Translations under genes and position numbers: made by a program
In this document: one piece after another, positions 7,798 to 16,745 of the stretch
Layout: the number at the start of each line of letters is the position of its first letter
Position numbering within the stretch: position 1 is the first letter of the stretch
DNA from: Verrucomicrobiaceae bacterium
GTDB taxonomy: Bacteria; Verrucomicrobiota; Verrucomicrobiia; Verrucomicrobiales; Verrucomicrobiaceae
NCBI GenBank assembly: GCA_019694165.1
Contig: JAIBCL010000017.1
Span: forward strand, 62,001 to 126,000
Length of the DNA: 64,000 nucleotides
Reading direction: 5' to 3'
The notes under the pieces: model-generated
What the model saw: only the letters and a program-made list of their open reading frames with translations
What the model was told of the DNA's origin: nothing
The model's database searches: none

Positions 7798-10425
7798 ATG
7801 AGTTTGCCTCGCTCCTCAGCCCTTGCCGTCGCCTGGAGTCTTGCTGCGCTCGCTCACGCATCGGCGAGCAGCTCTCCTCCGCAGGACATCAGCTTCACCG
7901 CCAGCATCGACGGCACGGAGCAGCGCTACGTCGAGCTTTTGCCGGAGCCGTTCGAGCCGATGCATGCGCATGATGTGGTGATCGCGCTGCATGGGCATGG
8001 ATCGGACCGCTGGCAGTTCATCAAGGACAACCGCGGCGAGTGCAAAGGCGTGCGCGACGCGGCGGCGAATCATGGGCTGATCGTCGTGTCGCCCGACTAC
8101 CGCGCGAAGACCTCGTGGATGGGTCCGAAGGCTGAGGCCGATGTGGCGCAGATCATCAGCGAGGTGAAAAAGCGGCATCATGTGAACCGCGTCTTCATCG
8201 CCGGCGGCTCGATGGGCGGCACCGGGGCGCTGACATTCGCAGCGCTGCACCCTGAACTGATCGCCGGTGTGTGCAGCCTCAACGGCACGGCGAATCTGGT
8301 CGAGTATGAAAAGTTCCAAGACGCGCGCACGGCCTCGTTTGGCGGCACGAAGGCGGAAGTGCCGGATGAATACAAGAAACGCAGCGCCGAATTCCGGCCG
8401 GAGAAGTTCACGATGCCGATCGCGCTGACGACTGGTGGCAAAGACACGACTATTCCTCCGCAGAGCGTGCTGCGTCTCGCTGACAAGCTGAAGCAAGCGA
8501 AGCACAAGGTGCTCAGCATTCATCGCGACGAGGGCGGACACTCGACCAACTACGAGGACACGATGGCGGCGATGGAGTTTGTGCTGAAAGAGGCAGGCGG
8601 CATCACCGCAGCGGAGCGCGGCTCATTCACGAAGGCGGCTGCTGCCAAGGCATCGTCTGACAACTCCGACCTCCGCGCCGATGTGGAAGTCTTTGGCAAA
8701 GGCATCACCTGGGCGCTGCGCTATGACACAGCGCTGCAAGCGAACGACCTCACGACGATCAAGCGTGCGCAAGACCGGCTGACGCAGCGTGCAAGTGCGC
8801 TGGCTTCAAATCTGAAACCCTGGACGACGAAGAAGGGCAAAATTGCGCGTGGTTTCATCTCGAAGGTGGATGGCACGGTGCAGCCGTATGGTGTCATCAT
8901 TCCCAAAAGCTACGACGACTCGAAGCCGATGCGGCTCGATGTCGTGCTGCATGGCAGCTCGAAGCCCGTGGGCATGAGCGAACTGAAGTTCATCAACCGT
9001 TTCGACGAAGGCGATGATGACAAAGGCAATGCGCCGGATGTGGACTACATCGAACTGCATCCGCTTGGTCGCGTGGAGAATTGCTACCGCTGGGCGGGCG
9101 AGACGGATGTGTTCGAGGCCATCGAAGCGGTTTGCCGGAACTACAAGATTGATCGCGACCGCATCGTGCTGCGCGGCATGAGCATGGGCGCGTCTGGCAC
9201 CTGGCATCTCGGTTTGAAGCATCCGGACCGCTTCGTCGCCATCGGGCCGTATTGCGGCTACGTCGATACACATCGCTTCTCCGAGACGCCGATTCCCGGC
9301 TTCATCAAGGTCGGTCCGCTGCCGCCGCACCAGGAGATCGGGCTGCACATGCTCGACTCCATCGACTACGCCGCAAACGCCGCCATGGTGCCCGAGATCG
9401 CGTGCATCGGCGACAAGGACACCTTCTTCCAGTCGCACGTCCACATGGGCGAGGTTTTTGCGAAGGAAGGCATTCCCTTCGTGAATCTCATATCGCCTGG
9501 CACCGGCCACGTCATCGATCCAAAGACGCACGCCGAGCAGATGCGACGCATCGGCGAATACGTGACCAAGGGTCTCGACCACGACCCGAAGCAGATGCGC
9601 TTCGTGACGTGGACGCTGAAATACAACCGCTGTCACTGGCTGGAACTGCTCGGTTTGGGCAAGCACTACGAGCGCGCGGAGTTTCGTGCGAGAGTGGGTG
9701 ATGGTGATGCGATGGACGTGAGCGAGGTGCGGAACATCACGCGCTTCGCGCTGCATCGGCCAGTTTCAAAACTGCGGATCGGCGGAACCGAAGTTGTGCT
9801 TCCAAAGCCGCCCGACGTCAAAGCCCTCGTGTTTTCCAAATACGGCGACATCTGGCGCTGCGATGGCTTGCGGGATGAAATCACGCTCACCGGCAGGCAA
9901 CCCGGCCTTCAAGGCCCCATCGACGATGCCTTTGCCACGCCATTCCTTTGCGTGCGTGGCACCGGCAGGCCGTGGAATGCCAAAGTGGACGCTTGGGCCC
10001 AGGAGAACCTCAAACGCGTCGAATACGAGTGGGCGCGCTACATGCGGGGCGATCTGCCGGTGAAGAACGACACCGATGTGACTGAGGCGGACGTGCGTGA
10101 CAAGCACCTCATCCTTTTCGGTGATCCCGGCAGCAACTCATGGATCACCAAAGCGCTGCCGAAGCTGCCGGTGAGTTGGACGCGCGAGGAACTTCGGCTC
10201 GGCAACCAGTTGCAATCGGCTGCTGATCACGCGCCTGCCTTCATCTGTGCAAGCCCGCTGGCTGCGAATCGCTACATCGTCATCAACAGCGGTCACACCT
10301 TTCACGAGGCCGAGTTCGCCGCCTTCAACTATCTCCTCTTCCCGCGGATGGGCGACTGGTCGGTGATGAACGTTGCGACCGGCGAGCCCCAGGCGGCCGG
10401 CTTTTTCGATGAGTCTTGGCGCTGA
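7798..10425 (+). CDS. Secreted protein with two alpha/beta-hydrolase domains
   Basis: 875 residues with a signal peptide (residues ~1-24, ending AHASAS). Domain 1 (about 40-270) has an esterase/dienelactone-hydrolase look: VVIALHGHGSD as oxyanion region, nucleophile elbow GGSMGG with S138, and a late GGHSTNYED. Domain 2 (about 340-600) repeats the fold with VVLHGSSKPVG and elbow GMSMGA with S462, then PGTGHVID. The last ~270 residues (620-875) form a further domain I cannot name, common after PHB-depolymerase-like or prolyl-oligopeptidase-like modules in these bacteria. The substrate is probably an exported ester or peptide; not determinable here. Confidence 0.72.
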   Translation: MSLPRSSALAVAWSLAALAHASASSSPPQDISFTASIDGTEQRYVELLPEPFEPMHAHDVVIALHGHGSDRWQFIKDNRGECKGVRDAAANHGLIVVSPDYRAKTSWMGPKAEADVAQIISEVKKRHHVNRVFIAGGSMGGTGALTFAALHPELIAGVCSLNGTANLVEYEKFQDARTASFGGTKAEVPDEYKKRSAEFRPEKFTMPIALTTGGKDTTIPPQSVLRLADKLKQAKHKVLSIHRDEGGHSTNYEDTMAAMEFVLKEAGGITAAERGSFTKAAAAKASSDNSDLRADVEVFGKGITWALRYDTALQANDLTTIKRAQDRLTQRASALASNLKPWTTKKGKIARGFISKVDGTVQPYGVIIPKSYDDSKPMRLDVVLHGSSKPVGMSELKFINRFDEGDDDKGNAPDVDYIELHPLGRVENCYRWAGETDVFEAIEAVCRNYKIDRDRIVLRGMSMGASGTWHLGLKHPDRFVAIGPYCGYVDTHRFSETPIPGFIKVGPLPPHQEIGLHMLDSIDYAANAAMVPEIACIGDKDTFFQSHVHMGEVFAKEGIPFVNLISPGTGHVIDPKTHAEQMRRIGEYVTKGLDHDPKQMRFVTWTLKYNRCHWLELLGLGKHYERAEFRARVGDGDAMDVSEVRNITRFALHRPVSKLRIGGTEVVLPKPPDVKALVFSKYGDIWRCDGLRDEITLTGRQPGLQGPIDDAFATPFLCVRGTGRPWNAKVDAWAQENLKRVEYEWARYMRGDLPVKNDTDVTEADVRDKHLILFGDPGSNSWITKALPKLPVSWTREELRLGNQLQSAADHAPAFICASPLAANRYIVINSGHTFHEAEFAAFNYLLFPRMGDWSVMNVATGEPQAAGFFDESWR

Positions 10426-10460
10426 GAGCCGGTCCGGTAATTCACTCGAACCACGAGAAC

Positions 10461-10654
10461 TCCACCCCCTCACCCCAGCCCTTTGCTGGACTTCTTTTGA
10501 AGCATCTTCTCCAGCCATCTCGCTGTCGCTCGGTTCCCCAGGGGAGCGGGAGACGAGGGCACCCCCACGCCACAACGAGAATCGTGTTTTGTCATTCGAG
10601 CGGCAGCCTGTTTTGCTCCCTCTCCCTGTGGGAGAGGGCTGGGGTGGGGGGAAG
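10461..10654. repeat. Intergenic inverted-repeat element in a gene-free stretch
   Basis: The 569-bp gap 10426-10994 has no convincing gene. In it, CACCCCAGCCCT (within 10466-10482) is the reverse complement of AGGGCTGGGGTG (10636-10647), so the two ends of a ~190-bp stretch can pair. Inside the right end lies a perfect hairpin, CCCTCTCCC-TGT-GGGAGAGGG at 10618-10638. CTCACCCCAGCC...GGGAGAGGGCTGGGGTG is a wording seen in dispersed intergenic palindromes of many GC-rich bacteria. The remaining ~340 bp before the kinase gene show only a ribosome binding site. Confidence 0.55.
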
Positions 10655-10981
10655 TTTCTGTTTGCTCCCACGCTTTCGTTTGCCTGGCTATGATGATTCA
10701 GCGCATTTGCCGGACAGGCTCTGAGGGACGGGATTGCGACCAGGGCACCATTCACGAACGGCGCGGCCTCGGCGTCCGTCACTCCTCCGCCCCTCGGCTG
10801 CGCAAAAGTGCGTCGTTACTGCGCGCATGACGGGTGAGTTCATCGGGGACGGGGACAAGCTTCTTGATTCACCGCATGGCTTGGCACATCATGAACGCCC
10901 TTCGTGCCGTCGCGAGTCTCCCGCACTGCGCCGGCACGACGGAGACTGAATCGACAGACACACATCAGGGAAAGCCGTTGC

Positions 10982-10986
10982 AGGAG
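10982..10986 (+). promoter_or_regulatory. Ribosome binding site of the kinase-homologue gene
   Basis: AGGAG, eight bases before ATG 10995. It supports that start, where the kinase glycine-rich loop begins at residue 15. Confidence 0.6.
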
Positions 10987-10994
10987 ATCATCGC

Positions 10995-13571
10995 ATGAGT
11001 TTGCCGGAAATCGCGGGACATGAATTGCAGGACTTGATCGGCAGCGGGAATTGCGGGGCCGTGTATCGCGCGGTGGCGACGGGAGGGCGGGCGTGTGCGG
11101 TGAAGGTATTCAGCGCGATGTCCATCAACCGCCGTGCGCTGGCCGCCACCGTGCGTCATCTGCAGCACATCCCGGCGCATCAGGGCGTGCAGCCAGTCCA
11201 CTCGTACAGCTTTGACCAGAGCCCCTATTTTGTGGTGACACCTCTGGTCGGAGTGATGACGAAGGACGAGCAAGGGCGCCGGCTGTGGCAGACGCCCACG
11301 CTGGAGCCGCTGTGCGGCCGCGTGCCGCAGGAGAAGGCCTGGAGCTACATCTACGAGATCGCCGACGCGCTCGCCTGGCTGCACAAGCACGGCATCCCTC
11401 ATGGAAACCTGCGGCCCGCGAACGTGCTCATCGAGGACGACCCTGGCTCGGCCACCCGCCTCACCGATGCCGGCCAGGGCTGGGTGGGCGGCATCCACCA
11501 CTTCCAGCTCGGCGACCACTGGATGCACCTGTGTCCGGACCACATCGAGGATCCCGACGGCGTGAACGGCGGCCAGGGCTGTTCATGGGATGTGTACAGC
11601 TTTGGCGTGCTGGCCTACCGCCTCCTGACGGGCAGGCTGCCGCGCGGCGAGCCGGTGTGGCTGGAGCAGCAGCAGATCGCGGCAAAGAAGGCCGCCTCCG
11701 GCCTGCCTTACGATCTGAACGGCGGCGCACTCCTGGCCGCCGTCCGGCACGACGTGCAGGTGGCCTGGCCCTCGCAGGCGGCCTCCAAGTGGGAGCAGCG
11801 CCGGCGCGACATCGTCCACCGCGCGCTCGATCTCGACCCCGCGGTGCGCTGGAAGGACATGCGCGAGGTGGTGCGTGAATTCGAACAGATGGAAGCGGAA
11901 TACCTGCTGGAGGATGCGCGCGCGCGCATCGAGCAGGAGAAAACGAAGCAGGCCGCCCGCGTGCGGAGGCTGCAGCTCGCGAGCGCAGGGCTGCTCGCCG
12001 GCCTCGGCGTGGCCGCGGCCCTGTTCGTCAGCACGCTCCTCCGGGCTAGAAAGGCGGAAGGGACCATCACTGCGAACTCGGCCGAGTACGCGAAGCAGAT
12101 CGATGCGCGCGAGCAGAAGATTTCCGGCCTCAGCACCGACCTCGCGCAAGCGCGAGACGCCAAGTCGCAGGCCGACGCGAATCTCCAGCACTCGCAGCGG
12201 GCGGTGGACGAGTTTTTGACACAACTGCTCGAAACACCCACCGGCAACGAGATGGAGGTCGAATTCTCCCGCAAGCAGCTCGAAGAGGCGCTGACCTTCG
12301 TCCAGCAGAGCCTGCCCGCGCTTGAAAAGTCTCCCCAGCTCGGGCCGGAGCGCGTGCGTGCCTATGGGAACATCGGCCGCATCCATTTGCACATGCACCA
12401 GACGGAGCAGGCGGCGAACTACCTGGAAAACGCGCGCAACCAGGCGGCGCAGTTGATCGAGCAAAACAGCGCCAGCCCTCACGCGGCGCTCTACCACCAG
12501 TGGCTGGGTCAGTACTGCCTCATGCTCTCCGACATCCGCTCGTCCCAGGGCAAGGGACCGGAATCCCTCGCGTTGCTCAAGGAGGCCACCTCGAATCTCG
12601 AAGCCGGTCTGGAGGCCGACAAAGGAAACCGCCTCGGCCGCTTCGAGTGCGCGCGCGCCTGGCTCGAGTTCGGCATCCGCTCCCGCGAGAATGGCGACAC
12701 GGCCGAGGCGCTCTCCGCTCTGGCGAAGGTGTCCGCCGTGCTCGACGTGAAGGTGGTCGGCTCAGAGCTGCTGGACGAGGAGCGCTTTCTCATCGCCCGC
12801 GCGAAATTCCAGCGCGGGCTGACCGAGCGGGACTCCAGCAAGTTTGAGGAGTCCGTGGCCACGATGCTCGATGCCGCGCAGGAGATGGGCGTGCTCGTCA
12901 CTGGCAGCGCCCCGCGCAATCAGGATCAGGCCCTGGCATTGGCCGCCGCCTATACGGAGGCGGCGGAAGTCATCGGAACGCACTTCGCCACCGCCGATGC
13001 CAAGGAAGCGCACCATCAGGCCGTGCCCATTCTGCTCGAGCTCAACCGCCTCCATCCTGAATGGGCCGAGGTGAAGTATCTCCTGGCGCGGAACTACGGC
13101 GCCATAGCCAGCCTCGAGCGCGACACGGGGAACGCCGCCGAGGCGCAGAAGAAGAAGCAGGACGCCATCGAGTTCATCAACGAAGTACTCGCCGACAACA
13201 AGGACAACCCCCGCTACATCTTCCTGCTGGCTCGGCTGCGCGGCGAGTATGCCGAGCTGATCGCCGACCTGGGCAAGGCCAAGGATGCCGTGCCCATCGT
13301 CAAGCAGGCGGTCGAGAGCCTGGAAAAGCTCCTCGCGGCCAGCCCTGAAGCGAAGCCGACACCGGAGCGCAAGACGTGGGAGATGCAGCTTGCCCAGCTC
13401 TACTGCGTGCTTGGTCACTCCAGCGAAAGCGCCAATCAGAAAGAACTCGCCCGCACGTCCTTCACCACCGCCGCCCGCCACTGGGAAAAACTCGCCGCAG
13501 CCAACGCCGGAGATGAAGCCATCCAGCAGGGCCTGAACTGGACAAAGAACCGGCTTCAGAAGCTGAAGTGA
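10995..13571 (+). CDS. Ser/Thr kinase-like membrane protein with TPR domain (probable pseudokinase)
   Basis: 858 residues. The Hanks-type kinase fold spans about 8-300: glycine loop IGSGNCGAVYRA, ATP lysine K37 in ACAVKVF, and WDVYSFGVLAYRLLTG. The catalytic loop reads HGNLRPAN, with Asn138 where active kinases have the catalytic Asp. The metal-binding motif is D158-A-G rather than DFG, with its Asp kept. A transmembrane helix (~327-349, LASAGLLAGLGVAAALFV) precedes a coiled coil and TPR-like helices to the C-terminus, probably periplasmic. PknB-type receptors with TPR ectodomains are abundant in this phylum. It may bind ATP and signal without phosphotransfer. Confidence 0.8.
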   Translation: MSLPEIAGHELQDLIGSGNCGAVYRAVATGGRACAVKVFSAMSINRRALAATVRHLQHIPAHQGVQPVHSYSFDQSPYFVVTPLVGVMTKDEQGRRLWQTPTLEPLCGRVPQEKAWSYIYEIADALAWLHKHGIPHGNLRPANVLIEDDPGSATRLTDAGQGWVGGIHHFQLGDHWMHLCPDHIEDPDGVNGGQGCSWDVYSFGVLAYRLLTGRLPRGEPVWLEQQQIAAKKAASGLPYDLNGGALLAAVRHDVQVAWPSQAASKWEQRRRDIVHRALDLDPAVRWKDMREVVREFEQMEAEYLLEDARARIEQEKTKQAARVRRLQLASAGLLAGLGVAAALFVSTLLRARKAEGTITANSAEYAKQIDAREQKISGLSTDLAQARDAKSQADANLQHSQRAVDEFLTQLLETPTGNEMEVEFSRKQLEEALTFVQQSLPALEKSPQLGPERVRAYGNIGRIHLHMHQTEQAANYLENARNQAAQLIEQNSASPHAALYHQWLGQYCLMLSDIRSSQGKGPESLALLKEATSNLEAGLEADKGNRLGRFECARAWLEFGIRSRENGDTAEALSALAKVSAVLDVKVVGSELLDEERFLIARAKFQRGLTERDSSKFEESVATMLDAAQEMGVLVTGSAPRNQDQALALAAAYTEAAEVIGTHFATADAKEAHHQAVPILLELNRLHPEWAEVKYLLARNYGAIASLERDTGNAAEAQKKKQDAIEFINEVLADNKDNPRYIFLLARLRGEYAELIADLGKAKDAVPIVKQAVESLEKLLAASPEAKPTPERKTWEMQLAQLYCVLGHSSESANQKELARTSFTTAARHWEKLAAANAGDEAIQQGLNWTKNRLQKLK

Positions 13572-13651
13572 GACGGGGAAGACATGCCATGGGTTGCGGA
13601 CTGCGGGCGATGCCCCCGCGACTCACCACCCCGGCCTCCTCATGCTCACCA

Positions 13652-14167
13652 TCACTCCTTGAGCACACGCTTGATGTCCTCCGCCTGCTGGTCGGTGGCG
13701 GCCTTGGCATCATGCCAGACGATGCGGCCGTTCTTGATGAGGAAGCACTGGCGCGTGGCGAGGCCGACGAGGGGCATGCGGTCCACTTTGAACGCCTCAA
13801 GCACCTTGCCGTCCGGGTCGGCGATCAGGTCGAAGGGCAGCTTGTGGTCCGTGATGAATTTCTTCTGCGCATCCGGCCTGTCCACGGATACGCCGAGCAC
13901 CTGCACGCCCTGTTTCGAGAGTTCGTCAAAGGCATCACGCAGACTGCATGCCTGCCGCGTGCAGCCTGGTGTGTTCGCCTTCGGATAAAAGAAAACCACC
14001 GTCGGCCCCTTCGCGTACACATCGGCGAAGCTGACGATCTTGCCGTCCTGGTTCGTGCCGCCGACTTGTGGCGCGGGCAGATCCACTTTCTCGCCCTGCC
14101 CTGCGTGTGCCGGTGATCCCAGCACACTGGCAAGCGTGAGGCCGACAAGTTTGACGAAACGCTTCAT
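13652..14167 (-). CDS. Exported peroxiredoxin, BCP/PrxQ type
   Basis: 171 residues from ATG 14167; an ATG at 14182 would add five residues. MKRFVKLVGLTLASVLGSPAHA is a good signal peptide, so the enzyme should act in the periplasm. The thioredoxin-like fold has peroxidatic C69 in NTPGCT and C74 five residues later (TPGCTRQAC), the atypical two-Cys arrangement of BCP/PrxQ enzymes that reduce hydroperoxides. FFYPKA and VSVDRPDAQKKF are further family blocks. It is convergent with the kinase gene (80 bp between stops) and appears monocistronic. Confidence 0.85.
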   Translation of the reverse strand: MKRFVKLVGLTLASVLGSPAHAGQGEKVDLPAPQVGGTNQDGKIVSFADVYAKGPTVVFFYPKANTPGCTRQACSLRDAFDELSKQGVQVLGVSVDRPDAQKKFITDHKLPFDLIADPDGKVLEAFKVDRMPLVGLATRQCFLIKNGRIVWHDAKAATDQQAEDIKRVLKE

Positions 14168-14339
14168 GATCGGGTGTGACATCGGTTTCTCTGCAAAACG
14201 TCACGCGTCCGCGCGGCGGTTGCAAAAATGACGGCGTAGCGTCACAAACGCGCGCGCTGCCGCTCCTGCCTCCGCCGGCTCAGTCCGCCGGAAATGCGCT
14301 TGCGGGAAGGCGCGGGAGTTTCATCATCCGCCCCTCACA

Positions 14340-15089
14340 ATGAAACGAACCGCCTTTTCCATCCTCGCCGTGGCCGTCACCGGCCTTGCCTCCAGCGCCT
14401 TCGCGGAAGCCCCGCCAAACTACGCCGTCATGCCCGTCTTGCATCCCGGCACGGAAAAGCGGCACGAGTCCTTCAATGAGATCTCGAAGAAGGGAGAGGC
14501 ACAGCTCGTCTTCCTCGGCGACTCGATCACGCACGGCTGGGAGTCCAAAGGCAGGGCGGTGTGGGAAAAGTACTGGGCTCCGCTCCAGGCGGCGAACTTC
14601 GGCATCGGCGGCGACCGGACGGAGCATGTGCTCTGGCGCCTGCAGCATGGCAATTACGACGGTCTCAAACCAAAGCTCACCGTCCTGATGATCGGCACGA
14701 ACAACACGGGCCACCAAGGCCGCGCACAGAAGGAACTCGACGGCGCGGTCTATCAATGCACGGCGGAGCAGACGGCCGCGGGCGTGAAGCAGATCGTCGG
14801 CACGCTGAAAGAGAAATGCCCCGGCATGAAGATTCTCATCCTCGGCATCTTTCCGCGCGGCCCCGACGCCGCCGACAAGCTGCGCCAGCAGAACGAAGCG
14901 ACGAATGCCCTCATCTCGAAGCTGGCCGACGGCAGCACGGTCCACTACCTGGACATCGGCAGAACCTTCCTCACGCCGGAAGGCGTGCTCTCAAAGGACA
15001 TCATGCCCGATCTCCTGCATCCGAACGAAAAGGGCTACGAACTGTGGGCCCAGGCCATCGAGAGCCGGGTGAAGGAGCTGCTCAAGTAG
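14340..15089 (+). CDS. Secreted SGNH/GDSL hydrolase (PAF-acetylhydrolase-like)
   Basis: 249 residues with a signal peptide (MKRTAFSILAVAVTGLASSAFA). All SGNH blocks are visible: VFLGDSITHG with nucleophile S62, the Gly block FGIGGDRT, VLMIGTNNTG with the Asn, and the C-terminal DLLHPNEKGY giving D224 and H227. The closest style is the platelet-activating-factor acetylhydrolase beta/gamma type used widely in Verrucomicrobiota and Planctomycetota as carbohydrate acetyl-esterases. A strong intrinsic terminator follows the stop, so it is probably a single-gene unit. Confidence 0.88.
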   Translation: MKRTAFSILAVAVTGLASSAFAEAPPNYAVMPVLHPGTEKRHESFNEISKKGEAQLVFLGDSITHGWESKGRAVWEKYWAPLQAANFGIGGDRTEHVLWRLQHGNYDGLKPKLTVLMIGTNNTGHQGRAQKELDGAVYQCTAEQTAAGVKQIVGTLKEKCPGMKILILGIFPRGPDAADKLRQQNEATNALISKLADGSTVHYLDIGRTFLTPEGVLSKDIMPDLLHPNEKGYELWAQAIESRVKELLK

Positions 15090-15109
15090 CGAACGGACGA
15101 CTCTTCCCG

Positions 15110-15141
15110 GGCCGGGCCGCGCGAGCGGTCCGGCCTTTTTT
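15110..15141 (+). terminator. Rho-independent terminator after the SGNH hydrolase gene
   Basis: A ten-pair stem (GCCGGGCCGC / GCGGTCCGGC, one G-U pair) with a GCGA loop at 15111-15134, then C and six T. It begins 21 bases after the stop at 15089. Confidence 0.85.
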
Positions 15142-15252
15142 GTCGGCTCGCTTGGTGGTGGATGGGGCGCAGGTCAAGGCGCTGCACGCCAAGATTGCCG
15201 TGGACTTGACGGCGGGCGCGCGTTGTTTCCCGCGCCACATTGCCCGGCGCCC

Positions 15253-15762
15253 ATGAACACATCGGTCCCTCCACCCCTGCCTCCGGTTCCTGAATCGCGC
15301 TCGCGTTTCGTCACTGTCCTGGCGTGGGTGGTGATGGTCGTCAGCGGACTCTCACTGCCGATTGCGGGCCTGTCATTCCTCATGGTGCTGGCCGGCAGTC
15401 CCGGCACCCGGCACTCCGATCCGCTCGGATTCCTCACCGTCGTGTGCGGTCCTCCGGCGTTTCTCATCACCGGCTTCGGCCTGCTGCGCCGTCACCGCTG
15501 GGCGTGGCTCGCCATGCTTGTGATGCTCGGCCTCATGATCGTATCGAACGTCGGAATGATGCTCCGCAGTTCATCGGATACCGAGGCTTTCACCTCACCG
15601 GACGGGGTGCGGACCACGGTGCTCTCGGCAGGCGGCATCTACTGGTTCTACGCGCTGGTGTTCGTCGCGATTTGCGCCGGCATGACGGCAAAACTTTTGT
15701 CACCCCATGTGCGCAGGGAGTTTCACGAGCAGGGTGCGGTATCGGCAAAATCAGACGAGTAG
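15253..15762 (+). CDS. Small integral membrane protein, unknown function
   Basis: 169 residues from ATG 15253; the open frame starts at 15223, but the Pro-rich cytosolic leader MNTSVPPPLPPVPESRS is a more usual start in this phylum. Four hydrophobic segments (about 20-45, 59-78, 86-105 and 130-150) predict an inner-membrane protein. No catalytic motif is seen. It is transcribed alone, between a terminator and an inverted-repeat element. Confidence 0.6.
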   Translation: MNTSVPPPLPPVPESRSRFVTVLAWVVMVVSGLSLPIAGLSFLMVLAGSPGTRHSDPLGFLTVVCGPPAFLITGFGLLRRHRWAWLAMLVMLGLMIVSNVGMMLRSSSDTEAFTSPDGVRTTVLSAGGIYWFYALVFVAICAGMTAKLLSPHVRREFHEQGAVSAKSDE

Positions 15763-15800
15763 CTTCCGGAAGCCGCCCGCGCGGCGGCCGTCCATACCGA

Positions 15801-16077
15801 TTCTCAAAATGAATGTCATTTTGCCCACCCACCACCGGGAGGTCTCGATTTGCGAGGGACTGTCTCTGACGCCCGCCTGCGCCCTCAGCCGATGTTCCGA
15901 AGGCCGACGGCCTTCTGTCTTCCAGCCCAAGGGTTCGCGCAGCAGAACCCTTGGGCCTAATGACACAAGCCCGCTGGGCATTGAAGAGGAATGCCGGTTC
16001 TCAAGCTGCATCGTTGTGTCACGCTGGCCTGATCCTGGTCCTTTTTGCGAACCCCAATCCGACAAACATTTTGAGAA
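15801..16077. mobile_element. 277-bp element with 17-bp terminal inverted repeats (MITE-like)
   Basis: TTCTCAAAATGAATGTC at 15801-15817 and GACAAACATTTTGAGAA at 16061-16077 are inverted copies with 15 of 17 matches. The left end also forms its own hairpin, CAAAATGA-ATG-TCATTTTG (15805-15823). The interior has a perfect 12-bp stem (15925-15936 with 15945-15956, 8-nt loop) and the short palindrome GAAGGCCGACGGCCTTC. No credible ORF lies inside and no target duplication is evident. It fills the gap between two convergent gene ends, with its right end six bases from a stop codon, so it could instead be a bidirectional terminator structure. Confidence 0.5.
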
Positions 16078-16082
16078 CATGT

Positions 16083-16646
16083 CTATTTCCCTGCCGGCCC
16101 CAGCTCGAACAGAAAACTCGTCTCGCCGGGAAAGAGGACGGAGAAGCGCGGTTGCTCCACGCCCTCGAGGTAGTTCCGGAAAATGACGGCAAACTTGGCC
16201 TCCTTCATCGCCTTCAACCGCCAGCCTGTCGCACCCGCGGGTGTCTTTGTCTTCCAGGTGCAAATGAGCATGACCGGATCCTCGTCGGTCTTGAGCGGTG
16301 CCTCGTTAATGCCCGAGAACTCGACGCCGAACTCCGGCTCCACCTTGCCACCCGGCTCGAAGACGAACTCGATGCTGGTCTTGATCAGGTCGCGGGCTAG
16401 CTTTCGCAATTCGTCCTTCCGTTCGGGCGTCATGGCTTCGAGCGCCCGCTTCACCGTGTAGGGCGTGGTGCCGGCCTCAGCCACGAAGCAGCGCGGATCC
16501 AGTTCGATCGTCACCGTGCAGGCGCCGTCCTTCATGAATTGCGTCCGCACAGGGATGTCCGGCTCGGGATGCGCACCGGCTGGAAACGCGGCAAGCGCCA
16601 GCACAACGTGCACGACGGCGGCAAGGAAGGGACGGGGCGGTTTCAT
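16083..16646 (-). CDS. Secreted protein of unknown function
   Basis: 187 residues; the signal peptide (~1-25) ends AAFPAGAHPEPD. The mature chain alternates beta-like and charged helical stretches (ALEAMTPERKDELRKLARDLIKT, here shown only in part as LEAMTPERKDELRKL) with one Cys in GACTVTIELD and others in DPRCF and MLICTW. I do not recognise a family. It stands alone on the minus strand, divergent from the small secreted protein at 16746 with a 99-bp gap for both promoters. Confidence 0.6.
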   Translation of the reverse strand: MKPPRPFLAAVVHVVLALAAFPAGAHPEPDIPVRTQFMKDGACTVTIELDPRCFVAEAGTTPYTVKRALEAMTPERKDELRKLARDLIKTSIEFVFEPGGKVEPEFGVEFSGINEAPLKTDEDPVMLICTWKTKTPAGATGWRLKAMKEAKFAVIFRNYLEGVEQPRFSVLFPGETSFLFELGPAGK

Positions 16647-16745
16647 GATTTTGTGTTTGTGTGCAACGACGCTTTATGAACAATCGTATCCCAGACGCGC
16701 AACGACAATCCTTGCGCATTTCAACCCAACCCAATCCACACACCC

